Source: Streptomyces sp. PTY087I2 | GTDB taxonomy: Bacteria; Actinomycetota; Actinomycetes; Streptomycetales; Streptomycetaceae | NCBI RefSeq assembly: GCF_001687325.1 | Contig: NZ_LZRD01000009.1 | Coordinates: 1-64,000, forward strand | Length of the DNA: 64,000 nt | Reading direction: 5' to 3' | In this document: positions 52,279-61,289 of the stretch, one piece after another | Layout: the number at the start of each line of letters is the position of its first letter | Position numbering within the stretch: position 1 is the first letter of the stretch | Position numbers and translations under genes: made by a program | Notes under the pieces: model-generated | Databases searched by the model: none | Seen by the model: only the letters and a program-made list of their open reading frames with translations | Told to the model about the DNA's origin: nothing

Positions 52279-52821
52279 ATGGACGAACGACGCACCGTCA
52301 AGGTGTCCAAGTACCTCTCGAAACATCTGCGGCACCAGCCGGAACGCATCGGCATCACCCTCGACGAGAACGGCTGGGTGCCGGTCGACGATGTGCTGCG
52401 TGCCGCGGCCCGGCACGGCTTCGCCCTCACCCGCGCCGAGCTCGACCACGCGGTCGCCACCAACGACAAGCGCCGCTTCACGGTGGACGGCGACCGCATC
52501 CGCGCCAATCAGGGCCACACCGTCGCCGTGGACCTGGACCTGCCGCCGGCCGAGCCGCCCGCGTACCTCTACCACGGCACGGTCGCCCGGGTGATGGACG
52601 CGATCCGGGCGGAGGGCCTGCGCCCCATGACCCGCCACCATGTGCACCTGTCGCCCGACCGGGAGACGGCCACCCGGGTCGGCGCCCGCCGCGGCCGCCC
52701 CCTCGTCCTCACCGTGGACGCGGGCGCGATGCACCGCGCCGGCCACGTCTTCCGGGTCAGCGCCAACGGCGTCTGGCTCGCCGACGCCGTACCGCCGGAG
52801 TTCCTGCTCCTGCGCGACTGA
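52279..52821 (+). CDS. kptA: RNA 2'-phosphotransferase Tpt1/KptA (180 aa)
   Basis: This enzyme family removes an internal RNA 2'-phosphate using NAD+, making ADP-ribose 1'',2''-cyclic phosphate. Conserved segments are VSKYLSKHLRHQPERIG near the N-terminus, RIRANQGHTVAVDL, YHGTVARVMDAI, and HHVHLSPDRETATRVG with the NAD-contacting residues. Length is typical. Bacterial function is uncertain because tRNA splicing of the eukaryotic type is absent. ATG 52279 lies downstream of the DnaA-box group and ends in a hairpin shared with the convergent oxidoreductase gene. Confidence 0.93.
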   Translation: MDERRTVKVSKYLSKHLRHQPERIGITLDENGWVPVDDVLRAAARHGFALTRAELDHAVATNDKRRFTVDGDRIRANQGHTVAVDLDLPPAEPPAYLYHGTVARVMDAIRAEGLRPMTRHHVHLSPDRETATRVGARRGRPLVLTVDAGAMHRAGHVFRVSANGVWLADAVPPEFLLLRD

Positions 52822-52839
52822 GGGCCGCAGCAGCAGGAA
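52801..52839. terminator. Hairpin overlapping the kptA stop
   Basis: TTCCTGCTCCTGCG pairs with CGCAGCAGCAGGAA (one mismatch) around the kptA stop codon. It separates kptA from the convergent oxidoreductase. Confidence 0.6.
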
Positions 52840-52880
52840 CCGCGCGGCTGAGGCCCCGGCCGGGCAGGAAACCCGCAGGC

Positions 52881-53783
52881 TCACGCCAGCTGCGCGGGCG
52901 CCTCCGTGGCGATGCGCTCGAAGACCTTCGGGTCGACGTCGAAGACCGAGTCCGGGATCGGGGCGTGGATGACGATCTCGGTGAAGCCCAGCTCCGCATG
53001 GCGCCCCGCGAAGTCGACGAACGCGTCCACGGACTCCAGCGGGGCGGTGCGGTCCGGGGTGAAGCCGGTCAGCAGGACCCGGTCCGGCTCCGAGGCGTCC
53101 CGGCCGATCTCCGCGCAGGCCGCCGTGAACTTCTCGCTCTGCGCCCGCAGCGCGGCCCGCGACTCCTCCGGGGTGCCGTTCTCGTACAGCTTCGGGTCGC
53201 CGGTGGTGACCCACGCCTGCCCGTGGCGGGCGGCGAGCTTCAGCCCGCGCGGCCCGGTCGCGGCGACCGCGAAGGGCAGCCGGGGGCGCTGGACACAGCC
53301 GGGGATGTTGCGGGCCTCGTCCGCGGCGTAGTAGGTGCCACGCTCGGTCACCGCGTCCTCGGTGAGCAGGCGGTCCAGGAGCGGTACGAACTCGGCGAGC
53401 CGGTCGGCGCGTTCGCGCGGGGTCCAGGCCTCCTGGCCCAGGGCGGTGGCGTCGAAGCCGCTGCCCCCGGCGCCGATGCCGAGCGTGATCCGGCCGCCCG
53501 AGATGTCGTCCAGGGAGATGAGCTCCTTGGCCAGCGTGACCGGGTGGCGGAAGTTCGGCGAGGTCACGAGGGTGCCGAGCCGCAGCCGTTCGGTGGCCGT
53601 CGCCGCGGCGGTGAGCGTGGGCAGCGCCCCGAACCACGGGCCGTCCCGGAAGGTCCGCCAGGACAGGTGGTCATAGGTGTACGCGGTGTGGAAGCCCAGC
53701 TCCTCCGCGCGCTGCCAGCGGTCGCGGCCGCCCTCGTTCCAGCGGTCGACGGGAAGAATCACGGTGCTCAGACGGGGGCTCAT
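52881..53783 (-). CDS. LLM-class F420-dependent oxidoreductase (300 aa)
   Basis: This luciferase-like TIM barrel includes WQRAEELGFHTAYTYDHLSW, TATERLRLGTLVTSPNFRHP and ELISLDDISGGRITLGIGAG. These blocks define the F420-dependent branch that is abundant in actinobacteria. The start is ATG 53783 (MSPRLSTVILPVDRW). The upstream DNA has TAGGCT just before the start, consistent with a short or absent leader. The substrate is unknown. Confidence 0.88.
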   Translation of the reverse strand: MSPRLSTVILPVDRWNEGGRDRWQRAEELGFHTAYTYDHLSWRTFRDGPWFGALPTLTAAATATERLRLGTLVTSPNFRHPVTLAKELISLDDISGGRITLGIGAGGSGFDATALGQEAWTPRERADRLAEFVPLLDRLLTEDAVTERGTYYAADEARNIPGCVQRPRLPFAVAATGPRGLKLAARHGQAWVTTGDPKLYENGTPEESRAALRAQSEKFTAACAEIGRDASEPDRVLLTGFTPDRTAPLESVDAFVDFAGRHAELGFTEIVIHAPIPDSVFDVDPKVFERIATEAPAQLA

Positions 53784-53934
53784 GCCCCTGAGCCTACGGC
53801 CGTGCCCACACTCCGCGACCACCCCCGATGGCGTTGGCATATGCCAGAGGACTTTTCCGCAGATCAGCGCCCTCACCCACTCAAATGTGCGCCCCTTCGC
53901 ACGCCCGTGCACCCTCGTGGGCGAGAATGACCCG

Positions 53935-54804
53935 GTGACCTCAGTGACCGATACGCCTCTTCCCGCCGTGACCCGGCTGATCGCCACCGACCTCGACGGC
54001 ACCCTGCTGCGCGACGACAAGACACTGTCCGCGCGCACCGTCGCGGCCCTCGCGGCGGCCGAGGAGGCCGGGATCGAGGTCTTCTTCGTCACCGGCCGGC
54101 CGACCCGCTGGATGGACGTCGTACGCAACCACGTCCAGAGCCACGGCACGGCGATCTGCGCCAACGGCGCCGTGGTCACCGATCTGCGGACGGACGGCGA
54201 CCTCCTCGCCGTACGGGCGCTGGAGCGCGACGCCGCCCTCCACGTCGTGCGCACCCTGCGCGAGGCGGCCCCCGGCACCTCCTTCGCCGTCGAGATGACC
54301 ACCGGCATCAACTACGAACCGGCCTACCCGCCGTTCCACCTGGACCCGGGAGCCTCGGTCGCCGTCGCCGAGAAGCTGCTGCACGAGGACGCCCCGGGCG
54401 TTGGCGCGCCCGTGCTCAAGCTGCTGGCCCACCACACCGAGCTGGCACCCGACGCCTTCCTGGACCTGGCCCGTACGGCGGCCGGCGACCGGGCGTCCAT
54501 CACCCGCTCCAGCCCGTCCGCGCTGCTGGAGGTCAGCGGGCTCGGCGTCTCCAAGGCCACGACCCTGGCCGCCTGTTGTGCCGAGCGCGGCATCGCTCCC
54601 GCCGAGGTGGTCGCCTTCGGCGACATGCCCAACGACATCGAGATGCTCGGCTGGGCCGGCGCCTCCTTCGCCATGGGCAACGCCCACCCGAACGTGCTGG
54701 CCGCCGCCACGGGCCGGACCGCGACCAACGAGGAGGACGGGGTGGCGATCGTCATCGAGCGGATCCTCGCCGCCCGCGCGGAGGGCCGCGCAGACGCCTG
54801 CTGA
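53935..54804 (+). CDS. HAD-superfamily (Cof-type) phosphatase, second paralogue (289 aa)
   Basis: Motif I is [12 protein letters not shown], motif II VTGRPTRW, motif III LGVSKATTLAACCAERG and motif [15 protein letters not shown]. It is close in sequence and layout to the HAD protein at 42712-43536. GTG 53935 is preceded by GAGAAT; GTG 53944 is an alternative start. It is monocistronic, divergent from the F420 oxidoreductase and convergent with the histidine kinase. Confidence 0.9.
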   Translation: MTSVTDTPLPAVTRLIATDLDGTLLRDDKTLSARTVAALAAAEEAGIEVFFVTGRPTRWMDVVRNHVQSHGTAICANGAVVTDLRTDGDLLAVRALERDAALHVVRTLREAAPGTSFAVEMTTGINYEPAYPPFHLDPGASVAVAEKLLHEDAPGVGAPVLKLLAHHTELAPDAFLDLARTAAGDRASITRSSPSALLEVSGLGVSKATTLAACCAERGIAPAEVVAFGDMPNDIEMLGWAGASFAMGNAHPNVLAAATGRTATNEEDGVAIVIERILAARAEGRADAC

Positions 54805-54864
54805 AACCTTTCGGCAGAACGGGGAGACGACCGCTCACAGCCGGCACAACGGGAAGGCGCCCCC

Positions 54865-56571
54865 TCACAGCGGCGCCTCCCACACCACCGTCGTACCGCC
54901 GCCGCCCTCCCCGATGCCCGGCTCGATCCGGCTGGACCCGCCCAGGGACTCGGCCCGGCGGGCCAGGTTGCGCAGCCCGCTGCGCCGACCGCCCTCCGGG
55001 ATGCCCACCCCGTCGTCGGCGACCGAGAGCCGGACCGCGGCCCGCCCGTCCGGCAGCGTCACCGTCGCGTCGACGACCACATCGATCAGCGACGCCTCCG
55101 CGTGCCGGAACGCGTTGGAGAGCGCCTCGCGCAACGCGGCGACCAGGTTCTTGCCGGTCAGCTCGCCGACGAGCGAGTCCACCGGGCCCAGGAAGCGGTG
55201 CGAGGGCTTGAAACCGAGCGGGACGGCCGCCATGTTGATCTCCCGCAGGACACGGGTCCGCAGCCCCGAGGGGGCCTCGGCCGGCTCCTGCTGGAGCGCG
55301 AAGATCGCCGTCCGGATCTCCTGGATCGTCACGTCCAGTTCGTCGACCGCCCGGCCGACGCCGGTCCGCACCTCGGGCACCACCGATCTGCGCTGGGCGC
55401 TCTCCAGCATCATCCCCGTGGCGAACAGCCGCTGGATGACCAGGTCGTGGAGGTCGCGGGCGATCCGGTCGCGGTCCTCGTACACCGCGAGCCGCTCCCG
55501 GTCCCGCTGCGCCTCGGCCATCATCAGCGCGAGCGCCGCCTGGGAGGCGAACTGTGTGGCGAGCGTCCGCTCGGCCTCCGTGAACGGGCGCGCGCCCCGG
55601 GAGCGGGGGGTGGCCAGCGCACCGAGCACCCGGCCGCCGCTCTGGAGCGGCAGCAGCATGCTGGGGCCGAACCGGTCGGCCAGCCGGGTCACCATCCGGG
55701 CGTCGGAGGCCGAGTCCTCGATGAACACCGCCTCGCCCGCGAGGAGTCTCGCCACCACCGCGCTCCGGGCCGGGATGATCACCCCGAGCGAGGACGAGGG
55801 GTCCTCGGACGACACGGCGACGATCTCCAGACCGCCCCCCTCGGCGGGCAGCAGCACGATCCCGGCGGCGGCGTCGGCGAGCCGGCGGGCCTGTTCGGCG
55901 ACCACGGACAGGGCCTCGTCGGCGTCCCCGCCCGACAGGAGGGCCGTCGTGACCGCGACCGAACCGTCGATCCAGTGCTCCCGCTGCCGCGCCGCCTCGT
56001 ACAGCCGGGCGTTGCCGATGGCGATGCCGGCCTCCGTGGCGAGCACCCGGACCATGTGGAGGTCGTAGTCGCTGAACTCCGCGCCGCCGTGCTTCTCGGT
56101 GAGGTAGAGGTTGCCGAAGATCTCCCCCTGGACCCGGATGGGCACCCCGAGGAAGGACCGCATCCGAGGGTGTCCCGGCGGGAACCCGGCGGACCGCGGG
56201 TCGGCGGACAGATCGGCCAGCCGGACCGGGGCGGGGTCGTGGATCAGCGCGCCGAGCAGCCCCCGGTGCCCGTCGGGCCGTCGCCCGATCTCCTCGGCCA
56301 CGTCCTGCGGAACGCCGTAGGTGACGAAGTCCGAAAGACCCTCGCCCAGCTCGTCGACGACGCCGATGGCCGCGTACCGGGCGTGGGCCAGTTCGGCGGC
56401 CGTCTCGCAGATCCGGTCCAGGGTGGAGTGCAGTTCCAGCCCCGCGCCGACGGACCGCATCGCCTCCAGGAGCTGCGGCACCCGCGCGGTCAGCTCGGTG
56501 GACAGCCCCTGGAGGCTGCGGGTGGCCCGGGTGGCGGCGTCCAGGGAGTCCTTCGGGTCGGGCTCTGCCAT
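54865..56571 (-). CDS. Two-GAF sensor histidine kinase of the DevS/DosT type (568 aa)
   Basis: Two GAF domains (about residues 50-200 and 220-360) precede a HisKA_3 dimerisation domain with phospho-acceptor His375 (RIARDLHDLVIQRLF) and an HATPase domain (NLVAALREALSNAFRHAEAS; VADDGVGIPEG). The layout matches mycobacterial DosS/DosT redox-gas sensors. His134 (HPRMRSFLGVPIR) stands where the haem ligand of those sensors is, so haem binding is possible but unproven. It follows cydCD by 88 bp on the same strand, which suggests co-regulation with respiration. No response regulator gene is adjacent. Confidence 0.88.
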   Translation of the reverse strand: MAEPDPKDSLDAATRATRSLQGLSTELTARVPQLLEAMRSVGAGLELHSTLDRICETAAELAHARYAAIGVVDELGEGLSDFVTYGVPQDVAEEIGRRPDGHRGLLGALIHDPAPVRLADLSADPRSAGFPPGHPRMRSFLGVPIRVQGEIFGNLYLTEKHGGAEFSDYDLHMVRVLATEAGIAIGNARLYEAARQREHWIDGSVAVTTALLSGGDADEALSVVAEQARRLADAAAGIVLLPAEGGGLEIVAVSSEDPSSSLGVIIPARSAVVARLLAGEAVFIEDSASDARMVTRLADRFGPSMLLPLQSGGRVLGALATPRSRGARPFTEAERTLATQFASQAALALMMAEAQRDRERLAVYEDRDRIARDLHDLVIQRLFATGMMLESAQRRSVVPEVRTGVGRAVDELDVTIQEIRTAIFALQQEPAEAPSGLRTRVLREINMAAVPLGFKPSHRFLGPVDSLVGELTGKNLVAALREALSNAFRHAEASLIDVVVDATVTLPDGRAAVRLSVADDGVGIPEGGRRSGLRNLARRAESLGGSSRIEPGIGEGGGGTTVVWEAPL

Positions 56572-56659
56572 GGCCCGAGCCTAATTAGTGCCGATACAGG
56601 GCGAAAGTCGGGAATGTATGTGCTGACCGCCCGACGTCGAGCCTGTGTCCCCCACCGCT

Positions 56660-59600
56660 CTACACCCCCGCCCCCGCCGTCTCGCGTTCGCGCTCCAGCA
56701 TGCGACGCAGCGGCCCGTCCTGGGCGGCCAGTTCGGCGTACGGTCCGCGCTGCACGACCCGGCCCGCGTCCAGCACCAGCACCTCGTCGACCGCCTCCAG
56801 GCCGGTCAGCCGGTGGGTGATGAGGACGGTCGCACAGCCCCGGGTCGCAGCCAGCAGGTCGGCCGTGAGGGCGTCGGCGGTCGGCAGGTCGAGGTGTTCG
56901 GCGGGCTCGTCCAGGACGAGTACGGGGAAGTCGGCGAGCAGCGCGCGGGCCAGGGCGAGGCGCTGGCGCTGGCCTCCGGAGAGCCGGGCGCCGTGCTCGC
57001 CGACGGCCGTGTCGAGGCCTTCCGGCAGGGCCCGCACCCAGTCCAGGAGCCGGGCCCGGGCGAGCGCGTCGCCCAGTTCGGCGTCGGTCGCCCCGGGCCG
57101 GGCCAGGCGCAGGTTCTCGCGGATCGTGCTGTCGAAGACGTGGGCGTCCTGGGCGCACAGCCCGACCGAGCGCCGGACCGTGTCCGAGTCCAGGGCGGAC
57201 GCCTCGACGCCGCCGAGCCGGTACGTCCCCGACGAGACGTCCAGGAAGCGCAGGAGGACCTGGGCCAGCGTCGTCTTGCCCGAGCCGGAGGGGCCCACGA
57301 CCGCGATGCGCCGCCCGCGCGTGAGCGTCAGGTCCAGCGAGGCCAGCGCGTCCTGCCCGGCCCCCGGGTAGCGGGCGCTCAGCCCCCGTACCTCCAGCGG
57401 GAAGGGCGAGCCGGGCTCCTCGGCCGGAGTCCGCGGCTCCTGTACGGGGACGGGGGCGTCCAGCACCTCGAACACCCGCTCCGCGCTCCGGGCGACCCGC
57501 CGGCGGTACTGCACGGCGAGCGGCAGCCCGGCGACGGCCTCGAAGGCGGCGAGCGGGGTCAGCACCACCACGGCGAGCGCGACCCCGGACAGCCGTCCGT
57601 CGTTGACGGCGGGGACGCCGACGGCCGCGGCGGCCACCACGGTGAGCCCGCAGACCAGGGCGGAGAGACCGCCGCCCAGCGCCGTCGCGGCGGCCGCCCG
57701 GGAGGCGATCCGGGTCAGGAGGGTGTCGGCCGCGCGCAACTGCTCCTGCCGGGCGGGCAGGGCGCCCGCGACGGTCAGTTCGGCGGTGCCGCCGAGCAGA
57801 TCGGTGACCCGGGTCGCCAGGGTGGCGCGGGCGGGAGCGAGCTGACGCTCCGTACGGCGGGCACAGGCGCCGCTGACGAGCGGGACGCCGACCCCGGCGA
57901 GCAGCAGACCGGCCGCGAGGATCACGCCCGCTTCCGGCAGCAGCCGGCCCGTGAACCCGGCGGCGGCGGTCCCCACCACGACGGCGGTGGAGGCGGGCAG
58001 CAGCCAGCGCAGCCAGTAGTCCTGGAGCGCGTCCACATCGGCGACGAGGCGGGACAGCAGGTCGCCGCGCCGGGTGGTGCGCAGACCGGCGGGAGCGATG
58101 CGTTCGAGGCCCCGGTAGACGGCGACGCGCAGGCTCGCCAGGAGCTTCAGTACGGCGTCGTGCGAGACGAGCCGCTCGGCGTAGCGGAAGACGGCCCGCC
58201 CGATGCCGAAGGCGCGGGTCGCGGTGACCGCCATCATCAAGTACATGACCGGCGGCTCTTCGGAGGCGCGGGAGATCAGCCAGCCGGAGACCGCCATGAG
58301 CCCCACGGCCGACCCGACGGCCAGGCTGCCCAGCAGCAGGGCCAGGGTCAGTTGTCCGCGCTGCGCCCCGGCCGACGCGCGGACCCGGGCGAGCACCCGG
58401 CCCGGGCGGGTCCCGGCCGGCGCGGGGGAGTCGGGGGACTCCGCGGACCGGGCGGTCGGCAGTTCGCCGCCGGCGAGAGGCTCCGGTACGGCGGGCCCCG
58501 GGGCCGCGAGGCCTGCGACGGGCTTCCCGTACGTCTCCGTACGGGCATCGGTGCGCGGCTCCAGCGCCACCACACGATCGGCGACCGCCAGCAGCGCCGG
58601 GCGGTGGACGACCAGCAGCACGGTCCGCCCGGCGGCCAGCCTCCGTACGGCGTCGACGATGCCCTCCTCGCTCTCACCGTCCAGGCTCGCGGTCGGCTCG
58701 TCCAGCAGCAGGAGCGGCCGGTCGGCGAGGAACGCCCGGGCGAGGGCAAGGCGCTGACGCTGGCCCGCGGAGAGCCCGGCGCCGTCCTCGCCGAGCGCGG
58801 TCAGCATCCCGTCCGGCAGCGCGGCGACGAAGTCGTACGCGCCCGCGTCCCGCAGCGCCGCGACGACCGCCTCGTCGTCGGCGTCGGGCCGGGCGAGGCG
58901 GACGTTCTCGGCGATCGTGCCCGCGAAGAGATGGGGGCGCTGGGGGACCCAGGCGATACGGCTCCGCCAGCGTTCCGGGTCCAGCTCCGCGAGGTCCCTC
59001 TCCCCGACCCGTACGTGCCCCTCGTCGGGCCGGGCGAAGCCCAGGATCACGTTCAGCAGGGTGGACTTGCCGACGCCGCTCGGGCCGACCAGGGCGACGG
59101 TCTCCCCCGGCTCCACGGTGAGCGACGCGGCGTCCAACGACGGTGCGGCGCGGCCCTCGTGGCGTACGGTCACGTCCGCCAGCTCCAGGCGCAGCGTGTC
59201 CGGGACGTCCTCGGTGCCCGAAGCCCGGGGTTCGGTCTCCAGGACCGCGAAGATCTCCTCGGCGGCCGAGAGCCCCTCGGCCGCAGCGTGGTACTGCGCC
59301 CCGACCTGGCGGATCGGCAGATACGCCTCCGGGGCCAGGATCAGGACCACCAGGCCGGTGTAGAGGTCGAGTTCACCGTGGACAAGCCGCATGCCGATGG
59401 TGACGGCGACCAGCGCCACCGACAGGGTCGCCAGCAGCTCCAGGGCGAACGAGGAGAGGAAGGCGATCCGCAGGGTGCGCAGGGTGGCCCGGCGGTAGTC
59501 GGAGGTGATCGTGCGGATCGAGGCGGCCTGGGCCTTGGCCCGCCCGAAGACCTTCAGGGTCGGCAGCCCGGCGACGACGTCCAGGAAGTGCCCGGAGAGC

Positions 59601-60193
59601 CGGGACAGCAGCTGCCACTGACGGTCCATCCGCGACTGGGTGGCCCAGCCGATCAGGATCATGAACAGCGGGATGAGCGGCAGCGTGACGACGATGATCG
59701 CCGCCGAGACCCAGTCCTCCGTGACGATCCGGGCCAGCACCGCCACCGGCACGACCACCGCGAGGCCGAGCTGCGGGAGATAGCGGGCGAAGTAGTCGTC
59801 GAGCGCGTCGATCCCCCGGGTCGCCAGCGCGACCAGCGAACCGGTGCGCTGTCCGCTCAGCCAAGTGGGGCCCAGCCGCGTGGCCCGCTCCAGGAGCCGG
59901 CCACGCAGTTCGGACTTGACGGCCGCGCTGGCGCGATGGGCGGCCAGCTCGGTGAGCCAGGCGACCAGGGCCCGGCCCAGCGCGACCGCCGCGAGCAGCA
60001 GGAGAGGGGTCCGCAGCTCGGTGACCGTGAGCCCGTCCTCGAAACCGCCCACCACGATCTCGGCGATGAGCATCGCCTGAGCGATCACCAACAGGGCGCC
60101 GACCAGGCCGAGCGCCACCACGGCCGCCAGGAAGAGGCGGGTGGCCCGTGCGTGGTGGAGCAGACGCGGATCGATCGGTTTCACGTGAAACAT
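56660..60193 (-). CDS. cydCD: CydDC fusion ABC exporter for cytochrome bd assembly (1177 aa)
   Basis: Two complete ABC exporter halves are fused. The N-terminal half has six membrane helices and Walker A GPSGVGKST, signature LSAGQRQRLALARAFL and Walker B LLLLDEPTAS. The C-terminal half has Walker A GPSGSGKTT, signature LSGGQRQRLALARALL and Walker B LVLDEPAEHLD. CydDC exports reductant (cysteine/glutathione) needed for haem loading of cytochrome bd. The start ATG 60193 gives M-F-H-V-K-P-I, whose codons are part of a parS site; the fused form is normal for streptomycetes. Confidence 0.95.
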   Translation of the reverse strand: MFHVKPIDPRLLHHARATRLFLAAVVALGLVGALLVIAQAMLIAEIVVGGFEDGLTVTELRTPLLLLAAVALGRALVAWLTELAAHRASAAVKSELRGRLLERATRLGPTWLSGQRTGSLVALATRGIDALDDYFARYLPQLGLAVVVPVAVLARIVTEDWVSAAIIVVTLPLIPLFMILIGWATQSRMDRQWQLLSRLSGHFLDVVAGLPTLKVFGRAKAQAASIRTITSDYRRATLRTLRIAFLSSFALELLATLSVALVAVTIGMRLVHGELDLYTGLVVLILAPEAYLPIRQVGAQYHAAAEGLSAAEEIFAVLETEPRASGTEDVPDTLRLELADVTVRHEGRAAPSLDAASLTVEPGETVALVGPSGVGKSTLLNVILGFARPDEGHVRVGERDLAELDPERWRSRIAWVPQRPHLFAGTIAENVRLARPDADDEAVVAALRDAGAYDFVAALPDGMLTALGEDGAGLSAGQRQRLALARAFLADRPLLLLDEPTASLDGESEEGIVDAVRRLAAGRTVLLVVHRPALLAVADRVVALEPRTDARTETYGKPVAGLAAPGPAVPEPLAGGELPTARSAESPDSPAPAGTRPGRVLARVRASAGAQRGQLTLALLLGSLAVGSAVGLMAVSGWLISRASEEPPVMYLMMAVTATRAFGIGRAVFRYAERLVSHDAVLKLLASLRVAVYRGLERIAPAGLRTTRRGDLLSRLVADVDALQDYWLRWLLPASTAVVVGTAAAGFTGRLLPEAGVILAAGLLLAGVGVPLVSGACARRTERQLAPARATLATRVTDLLGGTAELTVAGALPARQEQLRAADTLLTRIASRAAAATALGGGLSALVCGLTVVAAAAVGVPAVNDGRLSGVALAVVVLTPLAAFEAVAGLPLAVQYRRRVARSAERVFEVLDAPVPVQEPRTPAEEPGSPFPLEVRGLSARYPGAGQDALASLDLTLTRGRRIAVVGPSGSGKTTLAQVLLRFLDVSSGTYRLGGVEASALDSDTVRRSVGLCAQDAHVFDSTIRENLRLARPGATDAELGDALARARLLDWVRALPEGLDTAVGEHGARLSGGQRQRLALARALLADFPVLVLDEPAEHLDLPTADALTADLLAATRGCATVLITHRLTGLEAVDEVLVLDAGRVVQRGPYAELAAQDGPLRRMLERERETAGAGV
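60177..60192. promoter_or_regulatory. parS site at the start of cydCD
   Basis: GTTTCACGTGAAAC (60178-60191) is the exact core of the Streptomyces ParB-binding consensus. It encodes the first residues M-F-H-V-K of CydCD. Together with the site at 38683 it indicates an origin-proximal location. Confidence 0.9.
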
Positions 60194-60271
60194 CCCCCCG
60201 GCGGGGTCGGTGAGCTCTGCGGGATCGGGAGCCGCTGCGGGCCTCACGGGGCCCGCAGCGGCTCACCGGAA

Positions 60272-61273
60272 TCAGTGCGCGTCGGCGATGTGCTGGGTGC
60301 CGATGCGCTTGCGGAAGACCCAGTAGGTCCAGCTCTGGTAGAGCAGCACGACGGGCGTGGCGATGCCCGCGCACCAGGTCATGATCTTGAGCGTGTACGG
60401 GCTGGACGAGGCGTTGGTGACGGTGAGGTTCCAGGCGTCGTTCAGCGAGGACGGCATGACGTTCGGGAAGAGCGTCAGGAAGAGCATCGCGACCGCCGCC
60501 GCGATCGTCACGCCCGAGAACGCGAACGACCAGCCCTCCCGTCCCTTGGCGACGGCTCCGATCGCAGCCAGCAGCGACACCACCGCCACGATCAGGGCCC
60601 CTAGGCTCCAGCCGTCCCCGTTGTCGGCCTGGGTCCAGAGCAGGAAGCCCAGCGCGAGGAGCGCGGTGACGGGTCCCAGCTTCAGTGCCAGGGCGCGGGC
60701 CCTCACCCGGATGTCGCCCGCCGTCTTGAGACCGGCGAACACCGCTCCGTGGAAGGTGAAGAGGGTGAGCGTGACGAGGCCGCCGAGGATCGCGTACGGG
60801 TTGAGGAGATCCCAGAAGTTACCGACGTACTCCATGTCGGCGTCGATCTTCACGCCCCGGACGATGTTCCCGAACGCCACCCCCCACAGCACGGCGGGGA
60901 TCAGCGAGGTCCAGAAGATCGCGGTCTCCCAGTTCGTCTGCCACCGCTCCTCGGGCCGCTTGGCGCGGTACTCGAAGGCGACGCCCCGCACGATCAGGCA
61001 GAACAGGATGATCAGCAGCGGCAGATAGAAGCCGGAGAAGAGGGTGGCGTACCACTCGGGGAAGGCGGCGAAGGTCGCGCCGCCCGCGGTGAGCAGCCAG
61101 ACCTCGTTGCCGTCCCAGACGGGCCCGATCGTGTTGATCAGGACCCGCTTCTCCTTGCGGTCGCGGGCCAGCAGTTTGGTGAGGACCCCGATGCCGAAGT
61201 CGAAACCCTCCAGGAAGAAGTAGCCGGTCCAGAGGACGGCGATGAGCACGAACCAGACGTCGTGGAGTTCCAT
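60272..61273 (-). CDS. cydB: Cytochrome bd ubiquinol oxidase subunit II (333 aa)
   Basis: CydB stabilises the bd oxidase haem centre. The N-terminal MELHDVWFVLIAVLWTGYFF followed by EGFDFGIGVL is diagnostic, with its conserved acidic pair. About eight to nine membrane helices follow. DGNEVWLLTAGGATFAAFPEWYA is a typical conserved loop. Start ATG 61273 lies 16 nt after cydA, so the two are cotranscribed. The 78-bp gap to cydCD contains no terminator-like hairpin. Confidence 0.96.
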   Translation of the reverse strand: MELHDVWFVLIAVLWTGYFFLEGFDFGIGVLTKLLARDRKEKRVLINTIGPVWDGNEVWLLTAGGATFAAFPEWYATLFSGFYLPLLIILFCLIVRGVAFEYRAKRPEERWQTNWETAIFWTSLIPAVLWGVAFGNIVRGVKIDADMEYVGNFWDLLNPYAILGGLVTLTLFTFHGAVFAGLKTAGDIRVRARALALKLGPVTALLALGFLLWTQADNGDGWSLGALIVAVVSLLAAIGAVAKGREGWSFAFSGVTIAAAVAMLFLTLFPNVMPSSLNDAWNLTVTNASSSPYTLKIMTWCAGIATPVVLLYQSWTYWVFRKRIGTQHIADAH

Positions 61274-61289
61274 CTCTCAGCTCCTGTGC

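Noticed and set aside
56645..60604. 1319-codon open frame opposite cydCD
   Set aside because: The translation is Gly/Gln/Arg/Asp repeat-like with no domains, and the minus strand encodes a clear CydDC exporter; shadow frame.
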